A stretch of DNA of 64,000 bases from Alkalispirochaeta americana (GTDB taxonomy: Bacteria > Spirochaetota > Spirochaetia > DSM-27196 > Alkalispirochaetaceae), in the NCBI RefSeq assembly GCF_900156105.1, contig NZ_FTMS01000012.1, forward strand, positions 1 to 64,000, read 5' to 3'. This document shows, in pieces, positions 56,596 to 64,000 of the stretch. Below the pieces are notes generated by a model. The model was not told where the DNA came from, ran no database searches, and saw only the letters and a program-made list of their open reading frames with translations. The position numbers and the translations under genes are program-made. Within the stretch, counting starts at the first letter, position 1. Each line of letters opens with the position of its first letter.

Positions 56596-58032
56596 GTGAG
56601 ACTGAATCCTGATCGCCCCGCCCAGGCTCTGCTTCCATGGATCTTCCTCGTGTTGCTTCTTCCCGGGATCGGCGGGTGCCGGGACCTCCCTTTTTCTGCG
56701 GGTGATCAGTTTTCGGGAACGCCTGTTTCGGTGGAGCCCGATGAAGTTCGGTATAAGCAGGGGGAGCTCTGGCACCTGGACCGGATCAACGCTCCCCGGG
56801 CGTGGCGGCTGGTGGCAGAGCGGGAGGCGCTCGGTCGGGTTTCTCCGGTGGTCCTGGCCGTGGTGGACAGCGCCCTCGATCAGGACCACGAGGATCTCCA
56901 TGCTGTTATCAGCGAGGAGGGTGCGGTCTTCCTCGGGGATGATCCATCTGCTGATCCTCATGATCACGGCACCCACGTGGCCGGCCTTGCCGGTGCCCTG
57001 GGGGGCAACGAGAAAGGGGTAGTGGGGGCCGCCTTTAACGGGTACCGTCGGGTCCTGGTGCCCCTTTTGCCCGTGACGGTTCTCTCCGAAACGGGCGAGG
57101 GCTCCCTGAGCGATTTGGTGGAGGGGATCTATTACGCCGCCGGCGGCCGCCCGGGGGCTTCTGGGGCCAGGCCGGCCCGCCCGGCGGGGGTGATCAACCT
57201 GAGCTTGGGCATAGCCTCTCTTTGGGGAACGTCCCGGGAAGCTCTCCACGGGGCGATCCGTTTTGCCGCTGAGAAGGATGTGGTTCTTGTGGCTGCTGCG
57301 GGAAACAACCCGGCGGGCGGCCTGTCCCGGGTTGATTATCCGGCCCGGTTTCCCGAGGTGGTCGCCGTGGGAGCTCTTGACCGGGACGATAACCGGGCCA
57401 GTTTTTCCCATTACGGTGAAGACCTGGAGCTGGTGGCTCCGGGGGAAAACCTTGTCAGTACCGTTCCTGGTGAGGGAACGCCGGAAAATCTCTACAAAGC
57501 CATGTCTGGTACTTCCATGGCCGCTCCTCTGGTGAGCGCCGTGGCAGCCCTGATGCGTGCGGTGAATCCCCGCCTTTCGGCGGAGCAAATCCGGCAGATC
57601 CTCCAGGAAACGGCCCGGGATCTGGGAAGTCCCGGCCGGAACGACCAGTTCGGTTTCGGCCTGGTCGATGCCGGTGCAGCCGTTGTTCAGGCAGCCGGGG
57701 AGGGGAGTCCCTCGCTTCGTTTGAGCACCCGTAGCGTTGCCGGGACCGACCCCGGGTTCTCTCCTGCTCCGGAGGATCTTCTCTGGAACGAGGAGGGGGT
57801 TCCCCGGGTTGTGGTGGTCCCTGTCCGGGAGATCCTTCAGGATTCGCAGGAGCTGGACCGGCTGGGGCGCGAGCTCTCGCAGCAACGGGGGATATCCTTT
57901 GTGTCCCGGGGGGTTCTCCTGCGGGCAGAGGTTTCTTCCGGGGAACGGGGCTCGACCCTCCTGGAGGAGCTGAACGCTCATCCTCTGGTGCAGATAGCCT
58001 TTCAGGACGAGATCATCCACTTTTCCCGGTGA
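56596..58032 (+). CDS. subtilisin-family (S8) serine protease lipoprotein
   Basis: This 478-residue protein has a lipoprotein signal ending GIGGC (Cys at about 28). The catalytic triad is complete: Asp in LAVVDSALDQDHEDL (about 94), His in HDHGTHVAGLAGALGG (about 124) and Ser in MSGTSMAAPLVSAVAAL (about 304). Oxyanion Asn lies in VAAAGNNPAGG. A C-terminal extension of about 100 residues ends in an EIIHF-like strand. It is an exported protease anchored to a membrane, with no visible propeptide inhibitor domain. Substrate is unknown. Confidence 0.9.
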   Translation: MRLNPDRPAQALLPWIFLVLLLPGIGGCRDLPFSAGDQFSGTPVSVEPDEVRYKQGELWHLDRINAPRAWRLVAEREALGRVSPVVLAVVDSALDQDHEDLHAVISEEGAVFLGDDPSADPHDHGTHVAGLAGALGGNEKGVVGAAFNGYRRVLVPLLPVTVLSETGEGSLSDLVEGIYYAAGGRPGASGARPARPAGVINLSLGIASLWGTSREALHGAIRFAAEKDVVLVAAAGNNPAGGLSRVDYPARFPEVVAVGALDRDDNRASFSHYGEDLELVAPGENLVSTVPGEGTPENLYKAMSGTSMAAPLVSAVAALMRAVNPRLSAEQIRQILQETARDLGSPGRNDQFGFGLVDAGAAVVQAAGEGSPSLRLSTRSVAGTDPGFSPAPEDLLWNEEGVPRVVVVPVREILQDSQELDRLGRELSQQRGISFVSRGVLLRAEVSSGERGSTLLEELNAHPLVQIAFQDEIIHFSR

Positions 58033-58157
58033 ACCCGCCGGCAGGACTGGCTGCAATCTGCCCTTGTTCGGGGTATCTTGCAGAAGACCGGCCTCCTGCA
58101 CTACGGTTTCCCCCCAAGAGAATACTCGTCGGGGCCGAATCGTCCTGGTGAGAGAAA

Positions 58158-60128
58158 GTGAGTGTTCCTGCCATGAGAAGACCCTTTCCGCGGAGGGCCG
58201 AGGCCGATTTCTCCCGGTTCCTCGAGAAAAATCCGCAGATTGAGGAGGATCGGGAGTTTTCCCTGCGCCTGGCCTCGCACTACGCCGACCTGTATCGCCT
58301 TGTCTCGCGTCTTTATGGTGCTTCCGGTGGTATCCGGGAGCTTGTGGAATCGTTCTGCCTGCTCCTGTGGCAGAAGCGGCAGGACCGGGATTCCCGGCTT
58401 CGCCAGATTGATCGGGAGCGGGTTTCCCGGGCGGACTGGTACCGTCAGGGTGATCTGGCAGGGATTCAACTCTACGTGGACCGCTTTGCCCGGACCATAC
58501 CGGGAGTTACGGAAGAACTCGATTATTTCCAGGATCTGGGAGTGAACATGCTTCACCTCATGCCCCTTCTGAAAACACCCCGGGATCATAACGATGGCGG
58601 CTATGCCGTCTCCGATTATGGTGGCGTCCAGGAGGACCTGGGCACCATGGAGGACCTGCGAAAGCTCTCCTGCGAGCTTCATCAGCGGGGTATGGTTCTC
58701 GCCCTGGATTACGTTCTGAACCACACCAGCGACGAACACCCCTGGGCGCAGGCGGCCCGGGCCGGTGAGGGGTGCTATCAGGGGTATTATTTCACCTACC
58801 TCGATCGGGAGATCCCCGATCGCTTTGACGAGACCATGGCCGAGGTCTTCCCCGAGACCGCTCCGGGAAACTTCACCTGGATCCCCGAGATGAACCGCTG
58901 GGTCATGACCGTTTTTCACCGGTACCAGTGGGATCTGAACTATGCCAACCCCCGGGTGACCCGGGAGATGGTGGGGATTCTCCTTGATCTGGCGAACCAG
59001 GGGGTGGATATCCTGCGTCTCGATGCGGTGCCGTATCTCTGGAAGCGCCTGGGCACCTCCTGCCAGAACCTGCCCGAGGCACACCTGTTGCTGAGACTCC
59101 TGAACGTTTGCGCCCGCATCGCGGCTCCCGGCCTGGTCTTTATCGCCGAGGCGATCGTCCAGCCCCGGGAGATCGCCCGGTACTTTGGCGAGGAGGAGTG
59201 GGCTGGCCGGGAGTGCGAGCTGGCCTATAACGCCTCACTCATGGTGCTTTTGTGGGATGCCGTCGCAACGGGTCGGAGCGCGCTGCTTCAGCGGGGGCTC
59301 CGGGAGCTCCCTCACCCGCCCGGGGATACGGCCTGGCTGAATTACGTGCGCTGCCACGACGACATCGGCCTGGGCTACGACGACCACCATCTGCGGGACC
59401 AGGGCTGGGACCCCCGGGCTCACCGGGATTTCATGGTTCGCTACTTCACCGGCGAGTTTCCCGGCTCTCCCGCCAGGGGGTTGCGGTTCATGTATAATCC
59501 CCGCAACGGCGATGCCCGGATCAGTGGTACCACGGCGAGTCTTGCAGGAATCGAGGCCGCTCTGGAGTTGGATGATCCGGCGTTGCTTGAAGAAGCCCTG
59601 GCCCTTCAGGTGGCGCTTCACGGGGTAATCTTTTCCCTGGGGGGGGTGCCCATCGTCTACGCCGGTGATGAGCTGGGCCTCTGTAACGACTATTCCTTTG
59701 CTGACGAGCCCCATCTGGCGGGGGATAACCGCTGGGTTCATCGCCCCTGGATACACCGGGAGGATCGGGTCGGGCGGCTTCGAGAGGGAACGGTGGCGCA
59801 CAGGATTTTTCATGAACTGCAGCGTCTGCTGGCGGTGAGGCGCTCCACGGCGGCGTTGCGAAGCGCCTCGGTGCCCGAGGTGATCCGCCAGGGGAATCCC
59901 CATGTTCTTTCGTATGTCCGGACCGGCTCTGGAGGAGAGACCGTGCTGGTCCTGATGAACTGTTCCAGGGCCGTCCAGCAGGTAGGCGAGGAAACGCTTC
60001 TGCCGGCAGGTCTTGGCCCGGGGGCTGTGGATATTGCCCACCGGGGACGGGTTTTCGGTGTGCCCCTTCGCCTGGAACCCTATGATTTCTGCTGGCTTAC
60101 GAGGTCCAGCGCCGGGTATAGCGGCTGA
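58158..60128 (+). CDS. amylosucrase-type glycoside hydrolase (GH13)
   Basis: This 656-residue protein is cytosolic. The GH13 motifs fit amylosucrase: LDYVLNHTSDEHPWA (region I), GVDILRLDAVPYLWKRLGTSCQNLPEAH (region II, nucleophile Asp at about 285), VFIAEAIVQP (region III, acid/base Glu) and NYVRCHDDIGLGYD (region IV, transition-state Asp). GVPIVYAGDELGLCNDYSF follows. A helical N-terminal domain (about 1-95) is also typical. Amylosucrase makes alpha-1,4-glucan and fructose from sucrose; sucrose hydrolase is the close alternative. GGTGA precedes the GTG start. The 3' end overlaps the photolyase gene by 32 bases. Confidence 0.88.
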   Translation: MSVPAMRRPFPRRAEADFSRFLEKNPQIEEDREFSLRLASHYADLYRLVSRLYGASGGIRELVESFCLLLWQKRQDRDSRLRQIDRERVSRADWYRQGDLAGIQLYVDRFARTIPGVTEELDYFQDLGVNMLHLMPLLKTPRDHNDGGYAVSDYGGVQEDLGTMEDLRKLSCELHQRGMVLALDYVLNHTSDEHPWAQAARAGEGCYQGYYFTYLDREIPDRFDETMAEVFPETAPGNFTWIPEMNRWVMTVFHRYQWDLNYANPRVTREMVGILLDLANQGVDILRLDAVPYLWKRLGTSCQNLPEAHLLLRLLNVCARIAAPGLVFIAEAIVQPREIARYFGEEEWAGRECELAYNASLMVLLWDAVATGRSALLQRGLRELPHPPGDTAWLNYVRCHDDIGLGYDDHHLRDQGWDPRAHRDFMVRYFTGEFPGSPARGLRFMYNPRNGDARISGTTASLAGIEAALELDDPALLEEALALQVALHGVIFSLGGVPIVYAGDELGLCNDYSFADEPHLAGDNRWVHRPWIHREDRVGRLREGTVAHRIFHELQRLLAVRRSTAALRSASVPEVIRQGNPHVLSYVRTGSGGETVLVLMNCSRAVQQVGEETLLPAGLGPGAVDIAHRGRVFGVPLRLEPYDFCWLTRSSAGYSG

Positions 60129-61452
60129 TCTCCTTGAACTTTCGCTCCAGACCGCGGTCGTTCATGTAACGAACTTTGCCGAAGACGGGCCGCTCCTTCC
60201 AGGGGCGGTCGTGTTTTCCGAAGCACCAGGCCACACCGGCGTAGCCGTTGGGATCCCGGCCATCGAGCTGGTAGGTATCATTCAGGGTAATTGCCCGGGA
60301 GAAGGCTTCTTCGGGATCGGGGGACCACTCGAGAATTTTTTTACCCCAATACATTCGCATATACCCATGGATCCTGCCGGAACGGAGCATCTGGTGCTGT
60401 GCCGCGTTCCAGTAGGGGTCGTGGGTCTCGCCTGCTTCCAGCTGGCGGTACGAGTAGGTCCAGGGACGCCGATCGTCACGGTGTTCTTCCAGGGTGGTGC
60501 GGGCCCATTGGGGAAGGCCCTGGTAGGAGTCGTAGTGGGGGTTATAGAAGGTGTAGTTTATCGCCAGCTCCCGGCGGACAATAAGTTCTTCCAGAAGGGT
60601 CTCTACTCCCGAGGCGTCTCCCGGTTCCAGGACCGCTTCGTGATAATCAACCGCTCTCAAGGCGATCTCCAGGGGAGATATCTGGCCAAAGTGAAGGTAC
60701 GCGCTCATGCGGGAGGTCCAGTCCCGGTCGGGAACGTTCCTGAGTTCGCTGTAGCGGGAAAGGCGTTCTTCCAGGAAACGGGTAAGTTCCCGGGCTGCTG
60801 CGTCCTCGCCGCCGGGGAGCGCCTCTTCCAGGGGCTCGCCGGGAACGGAATCTGCCGGGGGTAGCGCTGCGGCAGGAGCCAGAGGTCCCCGGCTGTTCCA
60901 GTAAGGAACCGGAGAGAGTGGTTGAAGAAAGGTGTCTCTCTGCCGCGTTATGCGCGGCCGGAAGGTGGCGGCGCTGTACTCCTCTTTCACGCTGGCTGTC
61001 TCCACCGGGACAACCACGTTGGTGTCAACCTGAATAACCGGGCAGGGGGCCTGCCGGGCCAGTTCGTCCCGCCAGCCGCGCTGTATCCGGGTGTATCCCC
61101 GGTCGGTAACGATGGAAGAACTCTCTCCGGCCAGGCGCAGGGCCACTCCGGGAGGGTCCCCCTGGTGCAGAACAAAGGGGATTCCCCGGCTGGAAAGGTT
61201 TGCTTGTACATCGGCAAGCCCCTCCAGAAGAAACTGGTAATGCCGCCGGGAGGCCTGGGGATAGTTCCAGGTAAGGACGAAAAACACCTCCAGGGAAACT
61301 TTTCGGTGGTTTGCCAGGTGTATTGCGTATTCCAGGGCGTGGTTGTATCGGGTGCGGATTGCTGCCTGCATCCAGTATCGCACAGGTCCTGGAGGGAGGG
61401 GGGCAGCCCCTCGGGGCGGCGAAAGAAAGGAGATTCGGTCTTCCTGATTCAT
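60097..61452 (-). CDS. phr: class II deoxyribodipyrimidine (CPD) photolyase
   Basis: This 451-residue protein has an N-terminal antenna-like alpha/beta domain (RYWMQAAIRTRYNHALEYAIHLANHRKVSLEVFFVL). The FAD domain has class II hallmarks: MSAYLHFGQISPLEIALRA, ELAINYTFYNPHYDSYQGLPQWARTTLEEH, HGYMRMYWGKKILEWSPDPEEAFSRAITLNDTYQLDGRDPNGYAGVAWCFGKHDRPWKER and FGKVRYMNDRGLERKF. It uses light to repair pyrimidine dimers, implying a sunlit habitat. It is divergent from the sigma-54 regulator and overlaps amylosucrase at its 3' end. Confidence 0.95.
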   Translation of the reverse strand: MNQEDRISFLSPPRGAAPLPPGPVRYWMQAAIRTRYNHALEYAIHLANHRKVSLEVFFVLTWNYPQASRRHYQFLLEGLADVQANLSSRGIPFVLHQGDPPGVALRLAGESSSIVTDRGYTRIQRGWRDELARQAPCPVIQVDTNVVVPVETASVKEEYSAATFRPRITRQRDTFLQPLSPVPYWNSRGPLAPAAALPPADSVPGEPLEEALPGGEDAAARELTRFLEERLSRYSELRNVPDRDWTSRMSAYLHFGQISPLEIALRAVDYHEAVLEPGDASGVETLLEELIVRRELAINYTFYNPHYDSYQGLPQWARTTLEEHRDDRRPWTYSYRQLEAGETHDPYWNAAQHQMLRSGRIHGYMRMYWGKKILEWSPDPEEAFSRAITLNDTYQLDGRDPNGYAGVAWCFGKHDRPWKERPVFGKVRYMNDRGLERKFKEISRYTRRWTS

Positions 61453-61502
61453 GGGGGTAAGATACTACCTTGGAGAACCGATAGTATAGACGTGGGGAGC
61501 CT

Positions 61503-63005
61503 ATGAAAAGTACCAGTCCAGCCATTTTGCTTGTCGATGATGATCCCGTGGCGCTGCAGATTATTCAAAGAATTCTCCAGGCCAACGGCTTTGGAAATGT
61601 GGAGCTCTGCAGCGAATCGCTGGAGGCTCTGGAGATGGTGAAGACCCGTTCCGTGGCAGTGATGCTTCTGGACCTGTTTATGCCGAAACGGTCGGGTTTC
61701 GAGGTGCTTCAACAGATGGTTCAGGACTTCCCCGATATACCGGTGATCGTTCTTACCTCGGATGACACCATCGATGCGGCGGTGCGGTGCATGAAGATTG
61801 GAGCCTTCGATTTCATGACAAAGCCGGTGGACCGTCATCGCCTTGCCAGCGCGGTGAATCACGCTCTGCGGGTTCGGGAGCTGGAGAAGCGGCTGACCCT
61901 CTTTGGCGAGGAGCCCCCTGAAGAGGTCGCCGGCCCCCGGGAACCGGGAGTATTTTCCGGGATCATCACGCGCTCGCCCCGGATGCAGGCGATCTTTCAG
62001 TATATTGAGGCAATCGCTCCCAGCCCCAAGGCGGTGCTTATCACCGGCGAGAGCGGAACGGGAAAAGAACTACTGGCCCGAGCGATCCACCAGGCGGGGG
62101 ATCGGGAGGGGCCTTTTGTGGCGGTGAACGTGGCCGGTCTGGACGATGTTCTTTTCTCGGATACCCTCTTCGGGCATCTCCGGGGGGCCTTTACAGGTGC
62201 AGATCGCTCCCGGGGCGGTTTGGTCGAACGGGCCCAGGGGGGGACGCTCTTTCTTGACGAGATCGGTGATCTGGAGCCCCTGAGCCAGGTAAAGCTCCTG
62301 CGCCTGATCCAGGAGGGTGAGTACTATCCGCTGGGATCAGACGAGCCCCGCCAGGCCTCAATCAGGATTGTGGCAGCCACCAACGCCGATCTTCTGGAAC
62401 GGCAACATCAGGGAACGTTTCGCAAAGACCTCTATTATCGCTTGGTGTCCCATCGCATACGGGTTCCGGCACTGCGGGAACGACGTGAGGACATACCCTT
62501 GCTGGTGGATCATTTTGTGGCCGAAGCAGCAGCCGAGCTGGGAGAGCCTGCTCCCGCTGTCTCTGACGATGCCCTGCGGTTGCTCGCCCGGGCTGGCTAT
62601 CCCGGGAATATCCGGGAGCTTCAGGCGATCGTGGCCGATGCCGTGAGTCGTGCCCGGGGTGGGGAATTGCCTCTTTCGGTGATCCGGGAATACTTTCGAA
62701 CGACTCAGGGGGAATCTGTCCGGGGAGATTTCGGGGAGGATCAGGGAGTTCGCGAGGGGGCCGGGGTCTCCCCCGGGGGCGGTCGATCCCTCGCGGCCGG
62801 TGAAGTTTCTCCCGAGGGGTTTCAGGGGGAGCGCCTCTCCTGGAGTGGCTCTTTCCCGATGCTTGCAGAGGCCGAGCGTTTCCTGATTACCGAGGCGCTT
62901 CGACGCTGCGACAATAACCAGACTGCTGCTGCCCAGCTTCTGGGTGTCTCTCAGTCCACTTTGAGCCGGTGGTTGCGGAAAAATGCCCCCGGTCAGAATG
63001 CATAG
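61503..63005 (+). CDS. sigma-54-dependent response regulator (NtrC/AtoC family)
   Basis: This 500-residue protein has a receiver at 1-120 (ILLVDDDPVAL, phospho-Asp in VMLLDLFMPKRSG, Lys in FMTKPVD). The AAA+ domain spans about 155-390, with Walker A ITGESGTGKELLARAIH, the sigma-54 contact loop GAFTGADRS and Walker B GGTLFLDEIGDL. An arginine region FRKDLYYRL follows. A Gly/Glu-rich linker (about 405-445) leads to a Fis-type helix-turn-helix (DNNQTAAAQLLGVSQSTLSRWLRK). GGGGAG precedes the ATG. No kinase is adjacent. The likely target is the sigma-54 promoter in the gap downstream. Confidence 0.95.
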   Translation: MKSTSPAILLVDDDPVALQIIQRILQANGFGNVELCSESLEALEMVKTRSVAVMLLDLFMPKRSGFEVLQQMVQDFPDIPVIVLTSDDTIDAAVRCMKIGAFDFMTKPVDRHRLASAVNHALRVRELEKRLTLFGEEPPEEVAGPREPGVFSGIITRSPRMQAIFQYIEAIAPSPKAVLITGESGTGKELLARAIHQAGDREGPFVAVNVAGLDDVLFSDTLFGHLRGAFTGADRSRGGLVERAQGGTLFLDEIGDLEPLSQVKLLRLIQEGEYYPLGSDEPRQASIRIVAATNADLLERQHQGTFRKDLYYRLVSHRIRVPALRERREDIPLLVDHFVAEAAAELGEPAPAVSDDALRLLARAGYPGNIRELQAIVADAVSRARGGELPLSVIREYFRTTQGESVRGDFGEDQGVREGAGVSPGGGRSLAAGEVSPEGFQGERLSWSGSFPMLAEAERFLITEALRRCDNNQTAAAQLLGVSQSTLSRWLRKNAPGQNA

Positions 63006-63007
63006 CT

Positions 63008-63043
63008 ATGCAAAATGCATGATTCTTTCCATGCATTTTGCAT
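63008..63043. promoter_or_regulatory. perfect 14-bp inverted repeat, candidate enhancer site for the sigma-54 activator
   Basis: ATGCAAAATGCATG and its exact complement are separated by 8 bases, starting 3 bases after the activator's stop. Each arm holds TGCA-N3-TGCA. It is centred about 138 bases upstream of the sigma-54 promoter, the usual distance for an enhancer. It could instead, or also, terminate the activator mRNA, though it is A/T-rich and lacks a T run. Confidence 0.6.
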
Positions 63044-63161
63044 GGACCCCTGGTGTTTTTCGGTCTTCCGCGACGACCCGGGGTGATCAATTTATTTTTC
63101 TGGCCTTTTAATTTATTCCTGGACAATAAGATGGGTTTCTTTGTCTCGTTTTCCCATTTGT

Positions 63162-63177
63162 TGGCATGTATCTTGCT
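63162..63177 (+). promoter_or_regulatory. sigma-54 (-24/-12) promoter
   Basis: TGGCATGTATCTTGCT has GG and GC separated by exactly 10 bases and matches TGGCACG-N4-TTGCW at all but one core position. Transcription would start near 63188, toward the CheY-like gene. Confidence 0.7.
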
Positions 63178-63193
63178 ATGTATTTACTGTGAT

Positions 63194-63220
63194 CCCCCGG
63201 GTAACCCAAGGGTGCGGGGG
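63194..63220 (+). ncRNA. GC-rich hairpin at the start of the sigma-54 transcript
   Basis: CCCCC pairs with GGGGG, enclosing an inner ACCC/GGGT pairing. It begins about 6 bases after the predicted start. It could cap a leader RNA or act as an early attenuator; no T run follows but an A-rich repeat does. Low certainty as an RNA element. Confidence 0.4.
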
Positions 63221-63225
63221 GGTGT

Positions 63226-63315
63226 GTAAAAAAGTAAAAAATGCAGATGTAAAAAACAGGTAAAAGACAGGTAAAAAAACAGGTAAAGATGTAACAAGTG
63301 ATGTAATATGTAAAA
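63226..63315 (+). repeat. array of nine GTAA(A) units with phased A-tracts
   Basis: GTAA motifs start at 63226, 63234, 63249, 63260, 63271, 63283, 63291, 63303 and 63310, several within repeats of CAGGTAAA. Spacings centre on 11-12 bases. The stretch is extremely A-rich within a 60% G+C region and contains no open frame of note. It suggests intrinsically curved DNA or repeated protein/RNA-binding sites. With the elements at 63008-63220 it accounts for most of the 63006-63488 gap. Confidence 0.65.
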
Positions 63316-63488
63316 AGGCGGTTGCCTTTCAGGCAGGTTGCTCGGCGTGGCGTAGTCCCCGCTGGTTTGTATTGTTTCTGACTCCCTGGAGAATCCCTCC
63401 GTTGTATCTGGTTGCAAAGGGATGGTTTTTTGGGTATAAGTCACGGTAGGGAGGAGCGTAGCCTGATGAAAAGCAGAGGTGCCCGGGT

Positions 63489-63896
63489 ATGAATGAAAAG
63501 CCGCTTGAGGGGTTGCGCCCTGATGGTACGCCGTACCGTGTCCTGGTCGTCGATGACTCGATCTTTGTAGCGAAGCAGCTCACCCAGATTCTCACGTCGG
63601 CGGGTTTCGAGATCGCCGCCACGGCAGAGAACGGCGAAGAGGCGGTGGAAAAGTACAAGGAACTGTACCCCGCCGTCGATCTGGTCACGATGGACATAAC
63701 CATGCCCAAGCTGGACGGCGTGTCGGCGCTCCAAAAAATTATCGACTTCGACAAAGCCGCCAGGGTCATCATGATCAGCGCTCTGGGTAAAAATGACCTC
63801 GTCAAAAACTCGCTCATGATTGGCGCAAAAAATTATATCGTGAAGCCTCTGGATCGAAAGAAGGTGCTGGAACGGATCGTTCTCGCCCTGGGCTGA
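63489..63896 (+). CDS. CheY-like single-domain response regulator
   Basis: This 135-residue protein is a receiver domain only: RVLVVDDSIFVAKQL (acidic pocket), phospho-Asp in LVTMDITMPKLDG (about 69), Thr/Ser in VIMISALGKND and Lys in KNYIVKPLDRKKVLERI. A 15-residue polar leader precedes it. The MISALG and KNYIVKPL segments resemble CheY-type or stand-alone spirochaetal receivers. It probably passes a phospho-signal to a motor or output protein. It lies downstream of the sigma-54 promoter with a 300-base leader, so it is likely under control of the adjacent activator. Confidence 0.93.
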   Translation: MNEKPLEGLRPDGTPYRVLVVDDSIFVAKQLTQILTSAGFEIAATAENGEEAVEKYKELYPAVDLVTMDITMPKLDGVSALQKIIDFDKAARVIMISALGKNDLVKNSLMIGAKNYIVKPLDRKKVLERIVLALG

Positions 63897-63904
63897 CAGA
63901 CGCG

Positions 63905-64000
63905 TTGGGTTCTTTCCGCTGGATTCTTTCGCTTCTCTTCCACGCTCTGGCCGTGGTTTTTCTGGTTGCCACAGCCTCCTTCTTTCTTCTCCAGGTCATA
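63905..64000 (+). CDS. possible start of a membrane protein (partial, runs off the right edge)
   Basis: After the CheY-like stop, a frame with a TTG at 63905 encodes a very hydrophobic stretch (RWILSLLFHALAVVFLVATASFFLLQV), typical of a first membrane helix. The frame is open upstream into the previous gene, so the start is uncertain. Only about 32 codons are visible. A co-transcribed sensor or receptor would fit the context. Confidence 0.4.
   Translation, partial: MGSFRWILSLLFHALAVVFLVATASFFLLQVI

Noticed and set aside
56545-58101. A 518-codon frame antisense to the subtilase
   Set aside because: No recognisable segments. The plus strand has all three catalytic motifs.
63008-63043. Reading the dyad simply as a Rho-independent terminator
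   Set aside because: The stem is A/T-rich and no T run follows. A terminator role is kept only as a secondary possibility.
63814-63999. A 61-codon minus-strand frame at the right edge
   Set aside because: It overlaps the conserved end of the CheY-like gene and has only a basic, low-complexity translation.

Overview
The window is about 60% G+C, gene-dense, and carries protein-coding genes almost throughout. It most resembles the chromosome of a free-living spirochaete (Spirochaetaceae, Alkalispirochaeta/Spirochaeta-like). The strongest argument is the order moxR - DUF58 - membrane protein - batA - batB - batC - batD - infA - dksA-like, which I recall as conserved in Borrelia (BB0176 to BB0168). 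Several methyl-accepting chemotaxis proteins and sugar transport without a dedicated ATPase also fit. The genus is an inference. I saw no tRNA, rRNA, insertion sequence, prophage or CRISPR array.

Layout. 1-2503: a phosphate/polyphosphate-flavoured group (DUF47/PhoU-like, CYTH-like, PPX1/Prune-like DHH phosphatase). 2767-6012: a tripartite tricarboxylate transporter (tctCBA). 6096-9567: M15 peptidase, 23S rRNA methyltransferase and endonuclease IV. 9644-14781: a carbohydrate ABC transporter (binding protein and two permeases, no ATPase) next to a NarL-type two-component system. 14877-20204: PAS-GGDEF cyclase, LPP20-like envelope protein, and a chemoreceptor whose ligand-binding lobes are in reversed order. 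20289-24025: an OmpR-type two-component system led by a YD-repeat protein, divergent from a DUF4168 protein. 24109-27544: ilvD and putP. 27655-34589: iron homeostasis, with an FbpABC-type Fe(III) importer divergent from a PerR-like regulator and a P1B-4 (PfeT-like) metal exporter. 34681-43017: YwbE, a dCache chemoreceptor, Era, ClpP, a nuclease-fold lipoprotein, SMUG1 glycosylase, KDPG aldolase and ArgJ. 43066-51839: the Bat (von Willebrand A) operon with Smr, IF-1 and a zinc-finger-less DksA relative. 51966-61452: glyoxalase-like hydrolase, membrane protein, a degenerate DEAD-box/DbpA protein, OmpA-family protein, subtilase lipoprotein, amylosucrase and class II photolyase. 61503-64000: a sigma-54 activator and a CheY-like regulator, separated by the only long non-coding stretch.

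The points I consider most unusual are these. (1) A chemoreceptor carries a periplasmic-binding-protein fold with C-lobe before N-lobe, apparently in the cytoplasm. (2) A 480-bp intergenic region holds a perfect 14-bp inverted repeat, a near-consensus sigma-54 promoter, a strong hairpin and a phased A-tract array beside its likely activator gene. (3) A DEAD-box pseudo-helicase is fused to a DbpA-type RNA-binding domain and has an internal ribosome-bound start. (4) Several genes have a -10 box about six bases before a start codon that lacks a Shine-Dalgarno, which suggests leaderless transcripts. (5) BatD and BatE are fused. (6) Short in-frame tandem repeats occur inside argJ, a histidine kinase and a signal peptide.
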